This document shows, in pieces, positions 8,351 through 16,556 of a DNA stretch of 64,000 nucleotides. Position 1 is the stretch's first letter. Each line of letters begins with the position of its first letter. The position numbers were made by a program, and so were the translations under genes. The notes beneath the pieces were generated by a model. The model was not told the origin of the DNA. It made no database searches and worked only from the letters and a program-made list of their open reading frames with translations. This DNA is from Leptospirales bacterium (GTDB taxonomy: Bacteria; Spirochaetota; Leptospiria; Leptospirales; Leptonemataceae): NCBI GenBank assembly GCA_019694655.1, contig JAIBBN010000004.1, positions 62,001 through 126,000 on the forward strand, in the 5' to 3' direction.

Positions 8351-9907
8351 ATGGCGCGCTGGTTGGCCATACCGCTGGCGCTGATGATGGCGGGATTCTT
8401 CGCCCTGATGAGCCAGGCGATCATTAGCATCAAGCTGGCTGATCTACGCATCCAGGTAGCGCGCGGCCGACTTTTCAACTACGAACTTTCTTCGGAGGTG
8501 CTCAAGGAGCGCTTCAAATCGCTTACCGCCGGCGAGTCGGATTTTCGCTCCGAACTGCAAAAGAACGTCATGGAGTCGGCGATTATGAACGCCGCCAATC
8601 CCGAGGAGCTATCGCTGACGCCGGTGCAGCTGGCCGGTCTCGCCGCGGTCAACGCAGTTCGCATGGCTTCGCTCAAACCATTCTTGCGTCTGAGTCAGGA
8701 CCAGGAGCAACTGGCTCTGGTAAAACTGGCATTTCTCTTTGAACGCAATCGACGCTTTGACGCGGCCGCCGAGAAGTACCAATCGGTGATTCCGGATCTG
8801 GCCGGATCGGCCCCGGACCTGCACGGTTTCTCGCTGCTTCACGTAGGCTACTGTCTGGCAGTATCGGGAAAGCGCGCCGAGGCGCGTACGGCGCTGGAAA
8901 GAGTGCGCCGCGATCATCCTGGGACACATTTTGCCGAAACCGCCGCTGTTTTGTTGCGCTTGCTCGAGGAGAATGAGCGACGCGCTTCGGAAATTGAAGG
9001 TCGGGAACTGTCTCCTTTGGAGAAAGCGCGCGCCTTTTTCGCCGCTCGCCTTTACGACCAGGCGGCTGGCGCCTTTGAAGCTCTGCGTCCGCTTTCGCCA
9101 ATGGATGAGTATCGTTTTCGTCGTTCGCAGGAAGAAACCGGGAAGGTGCAGCCGGCGATCCAGGGCTATCGCGCTATCATTCAGGAAAATCGCGATCCGC
9201 AGGCGGTGCGAGAGGCCAACCGTCGCTTGTTGCTGATTGGCCACTTTTATGGAGGCGACCGCGAAACTCGGCAATTCGCCGAGAATACTGCGCGCCAGAT
9301 TGGCGATACAGCCGTCGTCAGCGAAGTGCAGAGCGCGGCGGCGGAGCAACGCAGTGCGGTCGTGTTGCAAGAAATCTATCAATCAAACAACCCAGATCTG
9401 GGCGCGCTACGCAACGAAGCCGCCGAGCAAATTCAGGATGCTCGTGAGCAGGCGGCTGCCGCCGAGGTTCAAGAGCCATCGCCGCCAGATCTGAATGGCT
9501 ACCTGGCGCTGCGCGATCCGCCTAATCCGCCAGGCTTTGATCTTGATCTGACTGGCGGCCTGCAATCGATGGCCGCGATTCGCGAACCGCCGCCAGTATC
9601 CTTGACTCCGGCCATTGCGGTGCGCACGCGCGACGGCCGCCTGCTGCTTGGCGAAGCGATCCGCTTCGAAAATGGCCGTGCAGTCTTCCAGGCCGATTTT
9701 TCTACTCAGGCGCCCGCATCGGAGTTTTCCGTCGTCCAATGTAGCGACGAGCAGGGCGACCTCTCCGTGCTCTTGCAGGATGGCCGGCGCCTGAGAATCA
9801 AGCGGCTTGAATTTTCTACTGCTGGCGTACGCTTGATGGGCGGCGCGACGGAGGATGAATTGCTGGAGCTTTCCGCTTTGCGCGAGGTGCGAGCTTCTCT
9901 GCCGTAG
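8351..9907 (+). CDS. Membrane-anchored TPR-like protein with C-terminal small beta domains
   Basis: The 518-residue product starts directly after the phosphatase stop. An N-terminal membrane segment (about 5-26) is followed by a long helical region with tetratricopeptide-like pairs, such as LALVKLAFLFERNRRFDAAA and FSLLHVGYCLAVSGKRAEAR. After a Pro-rich linker, the last ~97 residues look like two copies of a short beta domain (about 422-465 and 471-513) with the pattern (R/L)-D-G-R-x-x-x-x-x-x. The same kind of domain occurs in the next gene and in both FecR proteins downstream. No enzymatic motif is visible. A structural or scaffold role in the envelope is likely but not shown. Confidence 0.7.
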   Translation: MARWLAIPLALMMAGFFALMSQAIISIKLADLRIQVARGRLFNYELSSEVLKERFKSLTAGESDFRSELQKNVMESAIMNAANPEELSLTPVQLAGLAAVNAVRMASLKPFLRLSQDQEQLALVKLAFLFERNRRFDAAAEKYQSVIPDLAGSAPDLHGFSLLHVGYCLAVSGKRAEARTALERVRRDHPGTHFAETAAVLLRLLEENERRASEIEGRELSPLEKARAFFAARLYDQAAGAFEALRPLSPMDEYRFRRSQEETGKVQPAIQGYRAIIQENRDPQAVREANRRLLLIGHFYGGDRETRQFAENTARQIGDTAVVSEVQSAAAEQRSAVVLQEIYQSNNPDLGALRNEAAEQIQDAREQAAAAEVQEPSPPDLNGYLALRDPPNPPGFDLDLTGGLQSMAAIREPPPVSLTPAIAVRTRDGRLLLGEAIRFENGRAVFQADFSTQAPASEFSVVQCSDEQGDLSVLLQDGRRLRIKRLEFSTAGVRLMGGATEDELLELSALREVRASLP

Positions 9908-9916
9908 GTTGCATTC

Positions 9917-11026
9917 ATGCGGCGCCGCGAACATAGATGGCAAGATGCCCGCGTTCTCGCTGCACTCTGCGGGCTGCTGCTGGCGGCGCTCTGGCCGGGC
10001 GCGCTGGCCGCAGATCTGTTGCGGCTGCGTTCCGGTCAATCGATCAGCGGCTTCTACGTCGAAGAAAAGGAAGAGGGAGTCGTCTTTGTAGATACCAGCG
10101 GCGCCGAGCGCCTGGTGCCTCGATCGGAAATCGAAAACCTGACGATGGGCTATAGCGGCGCGCCTGTTTGTTACCAGCTGCGCGATTCAGATCAGCGTCA
10201 TTGTGATGCAATCCTGCATGATGTTGACGAAAACAAATTGGTCATCGCCGAGGGCGACGGATACACCAATTTGCGCACCATCCCAATGGAACAACTGGCC
10301 AGTGCAGAGTTGACCAGGGCTCAAGAGTTCCAGCGATTCTCTTCAGTCCTGAGCCCAGGCGTTCGCGTTCGCTTGCAGAGCGGAAACACGCACATTGAGG
10401 GGGTCGTTACCGGAGTGCAGGCCGGTGCGGTGGTGGTCCAGGATTCGCGCGGAAATGAACAGACCCTGCCTGATGATGGAGTGGCCGCACTGGTGGTAGA
10501 GCCCCACCAGGAGCCGGGATTCGAGTTTCCGGACTTCTGGGCGCTGGCGCCCGGCGTGAATCAGCTCGGCGGCGGACGAAATTTGCAGGGCTACACGATG
10601 CTTGGCGGCTCCGCGCTGGCATGGAGTCTTTTTTTTATCGAGTACCGCGCCGCGGTTGCGGTCAGTCAGCGGGCCGCAAGCGATCCCACAGTAATCTTTT
10701 TTTACAATACAGCGTACCGCGGAGAATTCCAGCGTCACCAGAACAACCAGCGACTGCTTGGCGCTGCCGGCATTCTGCTCTATGCCTGGCACGTTGTGGA
10801 CCTCTGGCTGTGGCAGCCGTCGGCCAATGCCGATAACCTGCGCCCGTCGCCGTCGCTTGCAGCCCTTGATCCAATCGCGGCGGAGCTGCAGGGACGTGCG
10901 CCGGCAATGTTGCCTCTGCAGGCGAGAATGGAAGAGGGAAGGGGCCTGTGGGAGGGCGGCAGCGGCGCAATCAGCCGCACGCGAGAGAATTACGTTCTGG
11001 AGTGGAGCTGGAACGCAAATTTTTGA
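9917..11026 (+). CDS. Exported protein with three small beta domains and a C-terminal membrane region
   Basis: The 369-residue protein has a signal peptide (cleavage near GALA-ADLL, residue 31-32) and three tandem copies of a ~46-residue beta domain (about 33-79, 86-132 and 149-195). The copies share the pattern L-x-(S/D)-G-x-x-I-x-G-x-V-x-x-x-x-x-x-x-V-V-x-x. The C-terminal half has the segment FWALAPGVNQL...GYTMLGGSALAWSLFF and LLGAAGILLYAWHVVDLWLW, reminiscent of DUF5683-type envelope proteins. It starts 9 bases after the previous stop. I do not recognise a named gene; the domain logic links it to its upstream neighbour and to the FecR proteins 5 kb downstream. Confidence 0.72.
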   Translation: MRRREHRWQDARVLAALCGLLLAALWPGALAADLLRLRSGQSISGFYVEEKEEGVVFVDTSGAERLVPRSEIENLTMGYSGAPVCYQLRDSDQRHCDAILHDVDENKLVIAEGDGYTNLRTIPMEQLASAELTRAQEFQRFSSVLSPGVRVRLQSGNTHIEGVVTGVQAGAVVVQDSRGNEQTLPDDGVAALVVEPHQEPGFEFPDFWALAPGVNQLGGGRNLQGYTMLGGSALAWSLFFIEYRAAVAVSQRAASDPTVIFFYNTAYRGEFQRHQNNQRLLGAAGILLYAWHVVDLWLWQPSANADNLRPSPSLAALDPIAAELQGRAPAMLPLQARMEEGRGLWEGGSGAISRTRENYVLEWSWNANF

Positions 11027-11144
11027 GCGCCAGCGTCATCGGCATATTGCATGGCTGATTCCAGGCCAAGATTGTGTTGCGTCAGAATGGGGAAAAGACT
11101 TGCTTTGCTGGCAAGGGAGCCCGATTCTCCCGAAACAGGACAAA

Positions 11145-11477
11145 ATGGAAGTTTCAGTCAAGACCAATGGTCGTCACACGATCGCCGCACTCAATGGCCA
11201 GCTTGATCTTTACAGCGTCGGGGAGCTCAAACGGAAGATGCAGGAGTACCTTGGAAGTGCAAGCGTACTCTCCCTGGCAGTCGATCTGACCCAGCTCAAG
11301 TATATGGATTCATCCGGAATTGCTTTGATGGCGCACCTCCGTAAGAAGATGCTGGAAAAGTCCGGGGGAGAATTCTTCATGGTGGGCGCGGGTCCGGAGA
11401 TCCTGAACGTATTGCGTCTTGCTGCACTCGACCAATTTTTTACATTCGTCGATAGCGAAGCAAAATTGCCATCCTGA
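11145..11477 (+). CDS. STAS-domain anti-sigma factor antagonist
   Basis: The 110-residue protein is a single STAS domain of the SpoIIAA/RsbV type, with the conserved YMDSSGIALMAHL loop that carries the phosphorylatable serine, and a C-terminal NVLRLAALDQFFTF helix. When unphosphorylated, such proteins bind an anti-sigma kinase and free a sigma factor or another partner. ATG 11145 is chosen because AGGA lies 5 bases upstream and the STAS fold starts there; the longer open frame overlaps the previous gene. SpoIIE phosphatases encoded at 6842 and 25231 are candidate activators. No HATPase-type anti-sigma kinase is encoded in the window. Confidence 0.9.
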   Translation: MEVSVKTNGRHTIAALNGQLDLYSVGELKRKMQEYLGSASVLSLAVDLTQLKYMDSSGIALMAHLRKKMLEKSGGEFFMVGAGPEILNVLRLAALDQFFTFVDSEAKLPS

Positions 11478-11508
11478 CTGCTGAGAGGGCAGCGCTCCGG
11501 CAGCGGCA

Positions 11509-12564
11509 ATGGACGAGATCGGTCTTGGTATCGAAAGCTCGTGCGACGAAAGTTCGGCGGCGGTACTGCGCGGCAACCGCGTTCTCTCCAACATCATTCA
11601 CAGTCAGATTGAGGATCATCGACCTTTTCGCGGCGTTGTTCCCGAAATCGCCAGCCGCGCCCATCTGGAAAAGATCAACGACTGCATAGAGCAGGCGCTG
11701 CAGCAGGCGGCAGTATCTTTTGATGACCTTGACTTTGTGGCCGTTACAGTCCAGCCGGGACTGGTTGGCTCGTTGATGGTTGGCGCTCAGGCGGCCAAGG
11801 CAATTGCCCTGGCTACCGGCGCAGAACTGAGGCCAGTCGATCATCTGGAGGCGCATATCTTCTCTCCGGTGCTGGAAGGATGGGCGCCCCGCTTTCCTTT
11901 TCTGGCCCTGTTGCTCTCCGGCGGAAACTCAGCAATCTTCGTCGTTCATGGAGTGGGAAAGCTTGAGCTGATTGCGGATACCCTGGATGACGCTTGTGGC
12001 GAGGCCTTCGACAAAATCGCAGCAATTGTAAATTTGCCCTATCCAGGCGGCCCGGCGATCGAGCGGGCCGCCGCCGACTATGATCGCTTCGCCGGCGCCT
12101 GGAGGGTTGAAAACTCGCTCTTTAGCCGATTGCTGCGCAACCAGCCGGCCAGCGAGATTCAGTTTTCCTTTTCAGGCATTAAGACGGCGGCGATGCGCGC
12201 TATGGCGCAGGGCGAGGTTCCGGGCCGTATCTGTCGCGATTTCCAGGAGACGGCCTTCCATCTGGTCAGGCGCAACCTGCAGCGCGCAGTCAGGAAAACC
12301 GGTCTCTCCGTCATTGCGGCCTCGGGCGGCGTGCTGGCCAATGGCCGCTTGCGCCAGTCGCTGGACGAGATGGGCCGCGCCGATGGATTGGAAATCGTCT
12401 ATCCCACGGCGCGATACTTATGCACTGACAATGCCGCCATGGTCGCCCTGCTGGGGGGCATGTATGGCCAGATCGGGCTGCGCTCTGCCGGCTTCGATTT
12501 CAGCGTATCGAGCAAAAGAGATTTGATTCCTGGCTGCTATCTCGGAAAAGTCCCCGCAGGCTGA
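11509..12564 (+). CDS. tsaD: tRNA N6-adenosine threonylcarbamoyltransferase TsaD
   Basis: TsaD transfers the threonylcarbamoyl group to A37 of ANN-decoding tRNAs, working with TsaB and TsaE. The 351-residue protein starts with GLGIESSCDESSAAV, has the GVVPEIASRAHLEKI segment, and keeps the metal-binding HLEAH motif in PVDHLEAHIFSP. The nucleotide-binding signatures LLLSGGNSAIF and DDACGEAFDKIA and the C-terminal CTDNAAMVALLG segment are intact. It begins 31 bases after the STAS gene and is followed 12 bases later by pssA. Neither tsaB nor tsaE is in the window. Confidence 0.97.
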   Translation: MDEIGLGIESSCDESSAAVLRGNRVLSNIIHSQIEDHRPFRGVVPEIASRAHLEKINDCIEQALQQAAVSFDDLDFVAVTVQPGLVGSLMVGAQAAKAIALATGAELRPVDHLEAHIFSPVLEGWAPRFPFLALLLSGGNSAIFVVHGVGKLELIADTLDDACGEAFDKIAAIVNLPYPGGPAIERAAADYDRFAGAWRVENSLFSRLLRNQPASEIQFSFSGIKTAAMRAMAQGEVPGRICRDFQETAFHLVRRNLQRAVRKTGLSVIAASGGVLANGRLRQSLDEMGRADGLEIVYPTARYLCTDNAAMVALLGGMYGQIGLRSAGFDFSVSSKRDLIPGCYLGKVPAG

Positions 12565-12576
12565 GTTGAGAGTGTC

Positions 12577-13341
12577 ATGGCGCGCATGCGAATCAAACTG
12601 AACTGGGTTCCTAACCTCTTTACCCTTGCCAATTTGAGCCTGGGTTTCTTTGCAATCCTCCTTTCCGCTTCTTCTCATGGCAATCGGGGCGTGATCACTG
12701 TGGCCGCTGGCTTCATCCTGCTGGCGATGCTTTGTGATGGCCTCGATGGCTTTGCCGCGCGATTGCTGAATGCCAGTTCGCCGCTGGGCGCACAGCTCGA
12801 TAGCCTGGCCGATCTCAGTGCATTCGGCATCGCCCCGGCTTCGGTCATGTACGCCTTTGTCTTGCACCGGCTGAACTACGAAATCTCACCTACCCTGGTT
12901 ATACCGACGGGGATGTTTCTTTCGGCAATCTATCCGGCCTGTGCAGCCTATCGCCTGGCGCGCTTCAACGTGAGCCATCGCTCCGACAGCTTCTCCGGAT
13001 TGCCTTCTCCGGTGGCAGGCGCCATCGTCGCATTGATGCCCATCGCCTTCGGGGAACTGATTCCGGCGCCGGAGGCTGTGCTTACTCTGATCTTTGTAGC
13101 CATGGCCTTCCTGATGGTCAGTACGATCCGCTACTCCAAGCCACAGAGCAGCTGGCTGCGCCGATTTTCCCCGGCCCGTCTGGCAATTGTGCTGCTGTTT
13201 CTTGCCGCTGTGTTGATCTTTGTTGGCTTTCGTTATGGCAGCGACTACTCCGCCGCCGGGCTATTCACGATCGTTGTTATTTACGTAGTAACGGGAATAG
13301 TCTCGCTGATCATCCACGCCATTCAGGTCTACCGCGTCTGA
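12577..13341 (+). CDS. pssA: CDP-diacylglycerol-serine O-phosphatidyltransferase
   Basis: PssA makes phosphatidylserine, the precursor of phosphatidylethanolamine. The 254-residue membrane protein carries the CDP-alcohol phosphotransferase motif D-G-x2-D/A-R-x8-G-x3-D-x3-D as DGLDGFAARLLNASSPLGAQ followed by LDSLADLS. About seven to eight hydrophobic segments follow. The start NLFTLANLSLGFFAI is typical of the PssA (type II) subfamily rather than PgsA. The ORF starts at ATG 12577; an ATG at 12586 is also possible. It converges on the next gene with only 15 bases between stops. Confidence 0.93.
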   Translation: MARMRIKLNWVPNLFTLANLSLGFFAILLSASSHGNRGVITVAAGFILLAMLCDGLDGFAARLLNASSPLGAQLDSLADLSAFGIAPASVMYAFVLHRLNYEISPTLVIPTGMFLSAIYPACAAYRLARFNVSHRSDSFSGLPSPVAGAIVALMPIAFGELIPAPEAVLTLIFVAMAFLMVSTIRYSKPQSSWLRRFSPARLAIVLLFLAAVLIFVGFRYGSDYSAAGLFTIVVIYVVTGIVSLIIHAIQVYRV

Positions 13342-13356
13342 TCCGGCGGTTCTAGA

Positions 13357-14670
13357 TCAGAATTGCAGTTCTGTGGCCAGGCGCGCCTCGTAGCTGCGAC
13401 GGTCGTTCTGTTCCTGGGCGTTCCATTCCATCGCCCAGCCGTCCATGCCAGCCTCGATACTTAAGACGGCGCGAGCTTGCGGGTAATAGGCAATGCTGCT
13501 GAAGGCGCCCGATCCCTTCTGGAGGATCAGGAAATCCATTGGCGCAGCGGATGCCGAGGCCAGCGCCAGGCGCGCCCGGATATGCCAGTTGCGGCGGCGC
13601 CAGGCGATTTCCAGTTCGCCGCGCGCCTGACGCTGCCGTGCGGCTTCAATTCCCAGCTGCAGCTGCAGCGCTCCGTTGCGCCAGTGCAACAAGGGGCCGC
13701 CGCTGGCCGACCGACCCGACCAGCTTTCAGGCGCATCAAGATCGCGCCAGCGCAAGGCCCCCACGCGCAGCCCGATCGACCAACCGTCCTCGGCCAGCGA
13801 GTGAAGCCAGAATTGACTGCGCAGGATGCGCATTTGTAGAGCGCTGCGATCGATCCCGGCCGCCAGTAGCTGCCAGCGCTCGCCGCAGTCCAGCGCGGCC
13901 ACGCCGCCGCCGGACTTGCCCGGCCGCAATTGATTCTCAGCATTGCGGTCCCAGCTATTACGTCGTTCCGCTTCCAGCTGCCAGCGCCAGTGCACGGGCG
14001 CCGTTTCATCATTGCTGCGCTGCGGACTACGATCGGCGCTGCCGATGCGCGCGTATCCTTGCCAGTATCCGTCCTCCAGGGACGCATCGAGGAGAAAGCC
14101 AGGAAGGGCCGGTCGATTTTGATAGTAGAGGGCGGCCAACTTTTCGCCCGGGAGCCACAGGGCAAACAGGTCGGCCCCGCTGCCGCCCAGATAGATTCCG
14201 GCTGAACTCCGGCTGCCGACGACGCCGCCAAGTCCGCTGCGACCCAGAAAGGCCAGCGGGAGGCGACGTTCTAGCGGCGGGCCAGCAAGCTGCGGGCGTA
14301 AGCTTGCGCCATCAGCAAAGGCCGTCGATCGATCCTCTGCAAAAGACCGCCATCCAATCAGAAGCTCCAGAATCCGACCGTGCAGCAGCATCGTCCCCAG
14401 CGCCGGGCGATCGCTGTGGGACCCTTTTTTGATTGCTTCCCTGGATTCTGCCAGAAATTGATACCGAAGCAATCCATCAGGCGTGTCGATTTCGCCTGCG
14501 GTGCGAAGCCAGGTAACACTGCTGCTGCCTCGTCCGTCCTGCAGAGCCAGCCTGGCTCCGGCAGCTGGCGCCGGAGTTGCAACAATCCCTGTCCACGACC
14601 CGCTGGCTACGATCGCTGCGGAAGCGCACCACGCGAAGCAGCCTGATTGTGGAATCCGGATACGCCGCAT
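13357..14670 (-). CDS. Exported, probable outer-membrane protein of unknown function
   Basis: The 437-residue protein has an Arg-containing N-terminus and a hydrophobic Ala-rich signal region ending near APAAGA. The rest is rich in Trp, Arg and alternating hydrophobic residues, consistent with beta strands (for example LHWRNGALQLQLGIEAARQR and WHIRARLALAS). The protein ends in Phe after EARLATELQ, as many barrel proteins do. No family is recognised. It is divergent from the ECF sigma factor gene with about 50 bases between starts, so the two may share a control region. The start ATG 14670 is the only good one near the signal. Confidence 0.6.
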   Translation of the reverse strand: MRRIRIPQSGCFAWCASAAIVASGSWTGIVATPAPAAGARLALQDGRGSSSVTWLRTAGEIDTPDGLLRYQFLAESREAIKKGSHSDRPALGTMLLHGRILELLIGWRSFAEDRSTAFADGASLRPQLAGPPLERRLPLAFLGRSGLGGVVGSRSSAGIYLGGSGADLFALWLPGEKLAALYYQNRPALPGFLLDASLEDGYWQGYARIGSADRSPQRSNDETAPVHWRWQLEAERRNSWDRNAENQLRPGKSGGGVAALDCGERWQLLAAGIDRSALQMRILRSQFWLHSLAEDGWSIGLRVGALRWRDLDAPESWSGRSASGGPLLHWRNGALQLQLGIEAARQRQARGELEIAWRRRNWHIRARLALASASAAPMDFLILQKGSGAFSSIAYYPQARAVLSIEAGMDGWAMEWNAQEQNDRRSYEARLATELQF

Positions 14671-14723
14671 GCAGGCCTTCGTTCGCCTGGCGTAGCTTGT
14701 TCCGCTGGATGCGCAGCAGACGC

Positions 14724-15281
14724 ATGTCGGACTTACAAGAGAGCTTCGCCCGCATCTACAGCGCGTGCCAGCGGGATCTCTATGTGTATGTGTATCGATC
14801 GCTGCGCGACGAGGGCGCCGCTCAGGACTTGATCCAGGATGCCTTTGTTAATTTTGTCCGCATCTATCAGACCCGGCCACTGCCGGAGGACGAGCAATGC
14901 CGGATGTACCTGTTCCGCATTGCCCGGAATATGCTTATCAATCACAGTCGCCGTTTCTACAATCGCCAGGTGGACCTGGTGGAGGGCTACGAAAGCGGCC
15001 CTGCGTCGGCAAAGGCGCGCACTGCGGATGTCGCGGACGGAGTTCTCAATCGAATCCAGAACCAGCTCGACGACCGCCTCTTACAGGAGCTGCTGGAAGG
15101 CCTTGCTGAGGACCAGCGGACTGTGCTAATCCTGCGCTTTCAACTGGATATGCGCCTCGAAGACATAGCTGGAGTCATGGATGTATCTGTTTCTACGGCT
15201 TCCCGTCTGGTGCAGAAGGCGCAGCAGAGCCTGATCCAGGCCGGTCGCAAACGAGGCCTTCGTCCGGAGTCAGGGAGCTGA
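14724..15281 (+). CDS. ECF-type RNA polymerase sigma factor
   Basis: The 185-residue protein has sigma region 2 (FARIYSACQRDLYVYVYRSL, then DLIQDAFVNFVRIY and the RMYLFRIARNMLINHSRR segment) and region 4 with a helix-turn-helix (LAEDQRTVLILRFQLDMRLE, DIAGVMDVSVSTASRLVQKA). It lacks regions 1 and 3, so it belongs to the extracytoplasmic-function group. The start could also be ATG 14709; neither has a clear ribosome binding site. A membrane FecR-domain protein follows 103 bases later and is the likely anti-sigma factor or sigma regulator. Confidence 0.9.
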   Translation: MSDLQESFARIYSACQRDLYVYVYRSLRDEGAAQDLIQDAFVNFVRIYQTRPLPEDEQCRMYLFRIARNMLINHSRRFYNRQVDLVEGYESGPASAKARTADVADGVLNRIQNQLDDRLLQELLEGLAEDQRTVLILRFQLDMRLEDIAGVMDVSVSTASRLVQKAQQSLIQAGRKRGLRPESGS

Positions 15282-15384
15282 TTGAAATGGGACAAAACAA
15301 GGCCTTTGCAGTCCCGGAAATGTTGCAAAACATTCGATCCTCCGCCGTTAACTCTTTCAGAGATTGGCGCAAAGGGCCTGCCAG

Positions 15385-16488
15385 ATGAGCACGCAAGATA
15401 AAGAGTTCCAGCCCTACGAGCGCCTGCTGCGCAGGACGCCCTCGATTCCGCGTATGCCGGAATTCCAGGCTGAATGGCTGCAGGCTGCGCCGCAGGTTCC
15501 GCTTTCGGAAGTGGAGATTCGTCGTATCCTGCGTGCTTCCTCTACGAACCGTAGCTTCAGACCCTGGCTGGCTGTCGCTGCGGCTCTGGTTGTCTGCAGC
15601 GGCATTGGGCTCGCCGTCTGGAACTTCTCTTTGAAACAGGGCGTCCCGGAAAATGGCAACCAGGCGATTGTTCTTGGCGTTCGCGGACAGGCCATTGGCC
15701 TTCAGGGACCCGCTGCTCAGCCGCTGGCCGAACGTGGCGCAGCTGAGGCTGAATGGCTGCAAGGCGGACAGCCGCTGGCGCAGGGCGCGAGGCTGCGGGC
15801 CGGAGACTGGATCGTCACCGGCCCGGAATCGGCGGCTGACCTTGGACTTCCAGGCGGAACCGTAATTCGCCTGAGCGCCAATTCGCGCTTGTCCATGGAT
15901 GCCCTGGCCAGAGAGTCAAGCAGGGGCAAAGTAGATGAACTGATGCTGCATCGCGGGCGTCTGCTGAACGTCGTGGAAAGGCTGAACCAGGGCGATGAGT
16001 TCAATGTCCGCACGCCTACGGCCATCGCTGGAGTGCGCGGCACCAGCTTCCGTGTGTCCACAGATGGGAGGGCTACAGAAATCTATGTCGTGCGCGGCGC
16101 CGTTGAGGTGCGTCCCTCCCTCGCGCCGACACAGGCTGTGAGCCTGGGTCAAAATGAGGTTGCCGAGGTTGCATCGGCCAGCAGTGCGCCGGCCGTCGGC
16201 CAGAGTGAAGATCCCGAATTCGTGGATGAGCGCGAGCTGGATGATCTGGCCCGCCGCCTGGAGGGCGATGGACCAGCGCTGGTTGCAACCGGCGCCTCTG
16301 TGGACAGTGTCCTGCGTCAGGCGCGCGAACAGCGTCAGCGGGAGTACAATAGAATCATCCTGAACAATGGACAGGAAATTCGCGGCCTGATTGTGTCTCA
16401 AGTCGGTCGCAGGATGTTTATCGAGACAGAAGGTCGAAGCTTTGTCCTTTCAGCGGACGAGGTGAAAGAGGTCCTCCTCGCCGAGTGA
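15385..16488 (+). CDS. Membrane FecR-domain protein, likely anti-sigma regulator
   Basis: The 367-residue protein has a cytoplasmic N-terminus (1-60, with SEVEIRRILRAS), one transmembrane helix (about 61-79), then a periplasmic FecR domain with VRTPTAIAGVRGTSFRVS and YVVRGAVEVRPS. A ~46-residue beta domain ends the protein (322-367, ILNNGQEIRGLIVSQVG...). The ECF sigma gene directly upstream suggests a sigma/anti-sigma pair like FecI/FecR, but no TonB-dependent receptor is nearby. ATG 15385 follows AAAGGG; an in-frame TTG at 15364 adds only seven residues. Confidence 0.85.
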   Translation: MSTQDKEFQPYERLLRRTPSIPRMPEFQAEWLQAAPQVPLSEVEIRRILRASSTNRSFRPWLAVAAALVVCSGIGLAVWNFSLKQGVPENGNQAIVLGVRGQAIGLQGPAAQPLAERGAAEAEWLQGGQPLAQGARLRAGDWIVTGPESAADLGLPGGTVIRLSANSRLSMDALARESSRGKVDELMLHRGRLLNVVERLNQGDEFNVRTPTAIAGVRGTSFRVSTDGRATEIYVVRGAVEVRPSLAPTQAVSLGQNEVAEVASASSAPAVGQSEDPEFVDERELDDLARRLEGDGPALVATGASVDSVLRQAREQRQREYNRIILNNGQEIRGLIVSQVGRRMFIETEGRSFVLSADEVKEVLLAE

Positions 16489-16556
16489 GGGGCCTCTCAG
16501 ACAATGAGGAGTGAAAGATGAATGGACTTCTAGTTGAAGTTAAGGAGAGAAAACCG

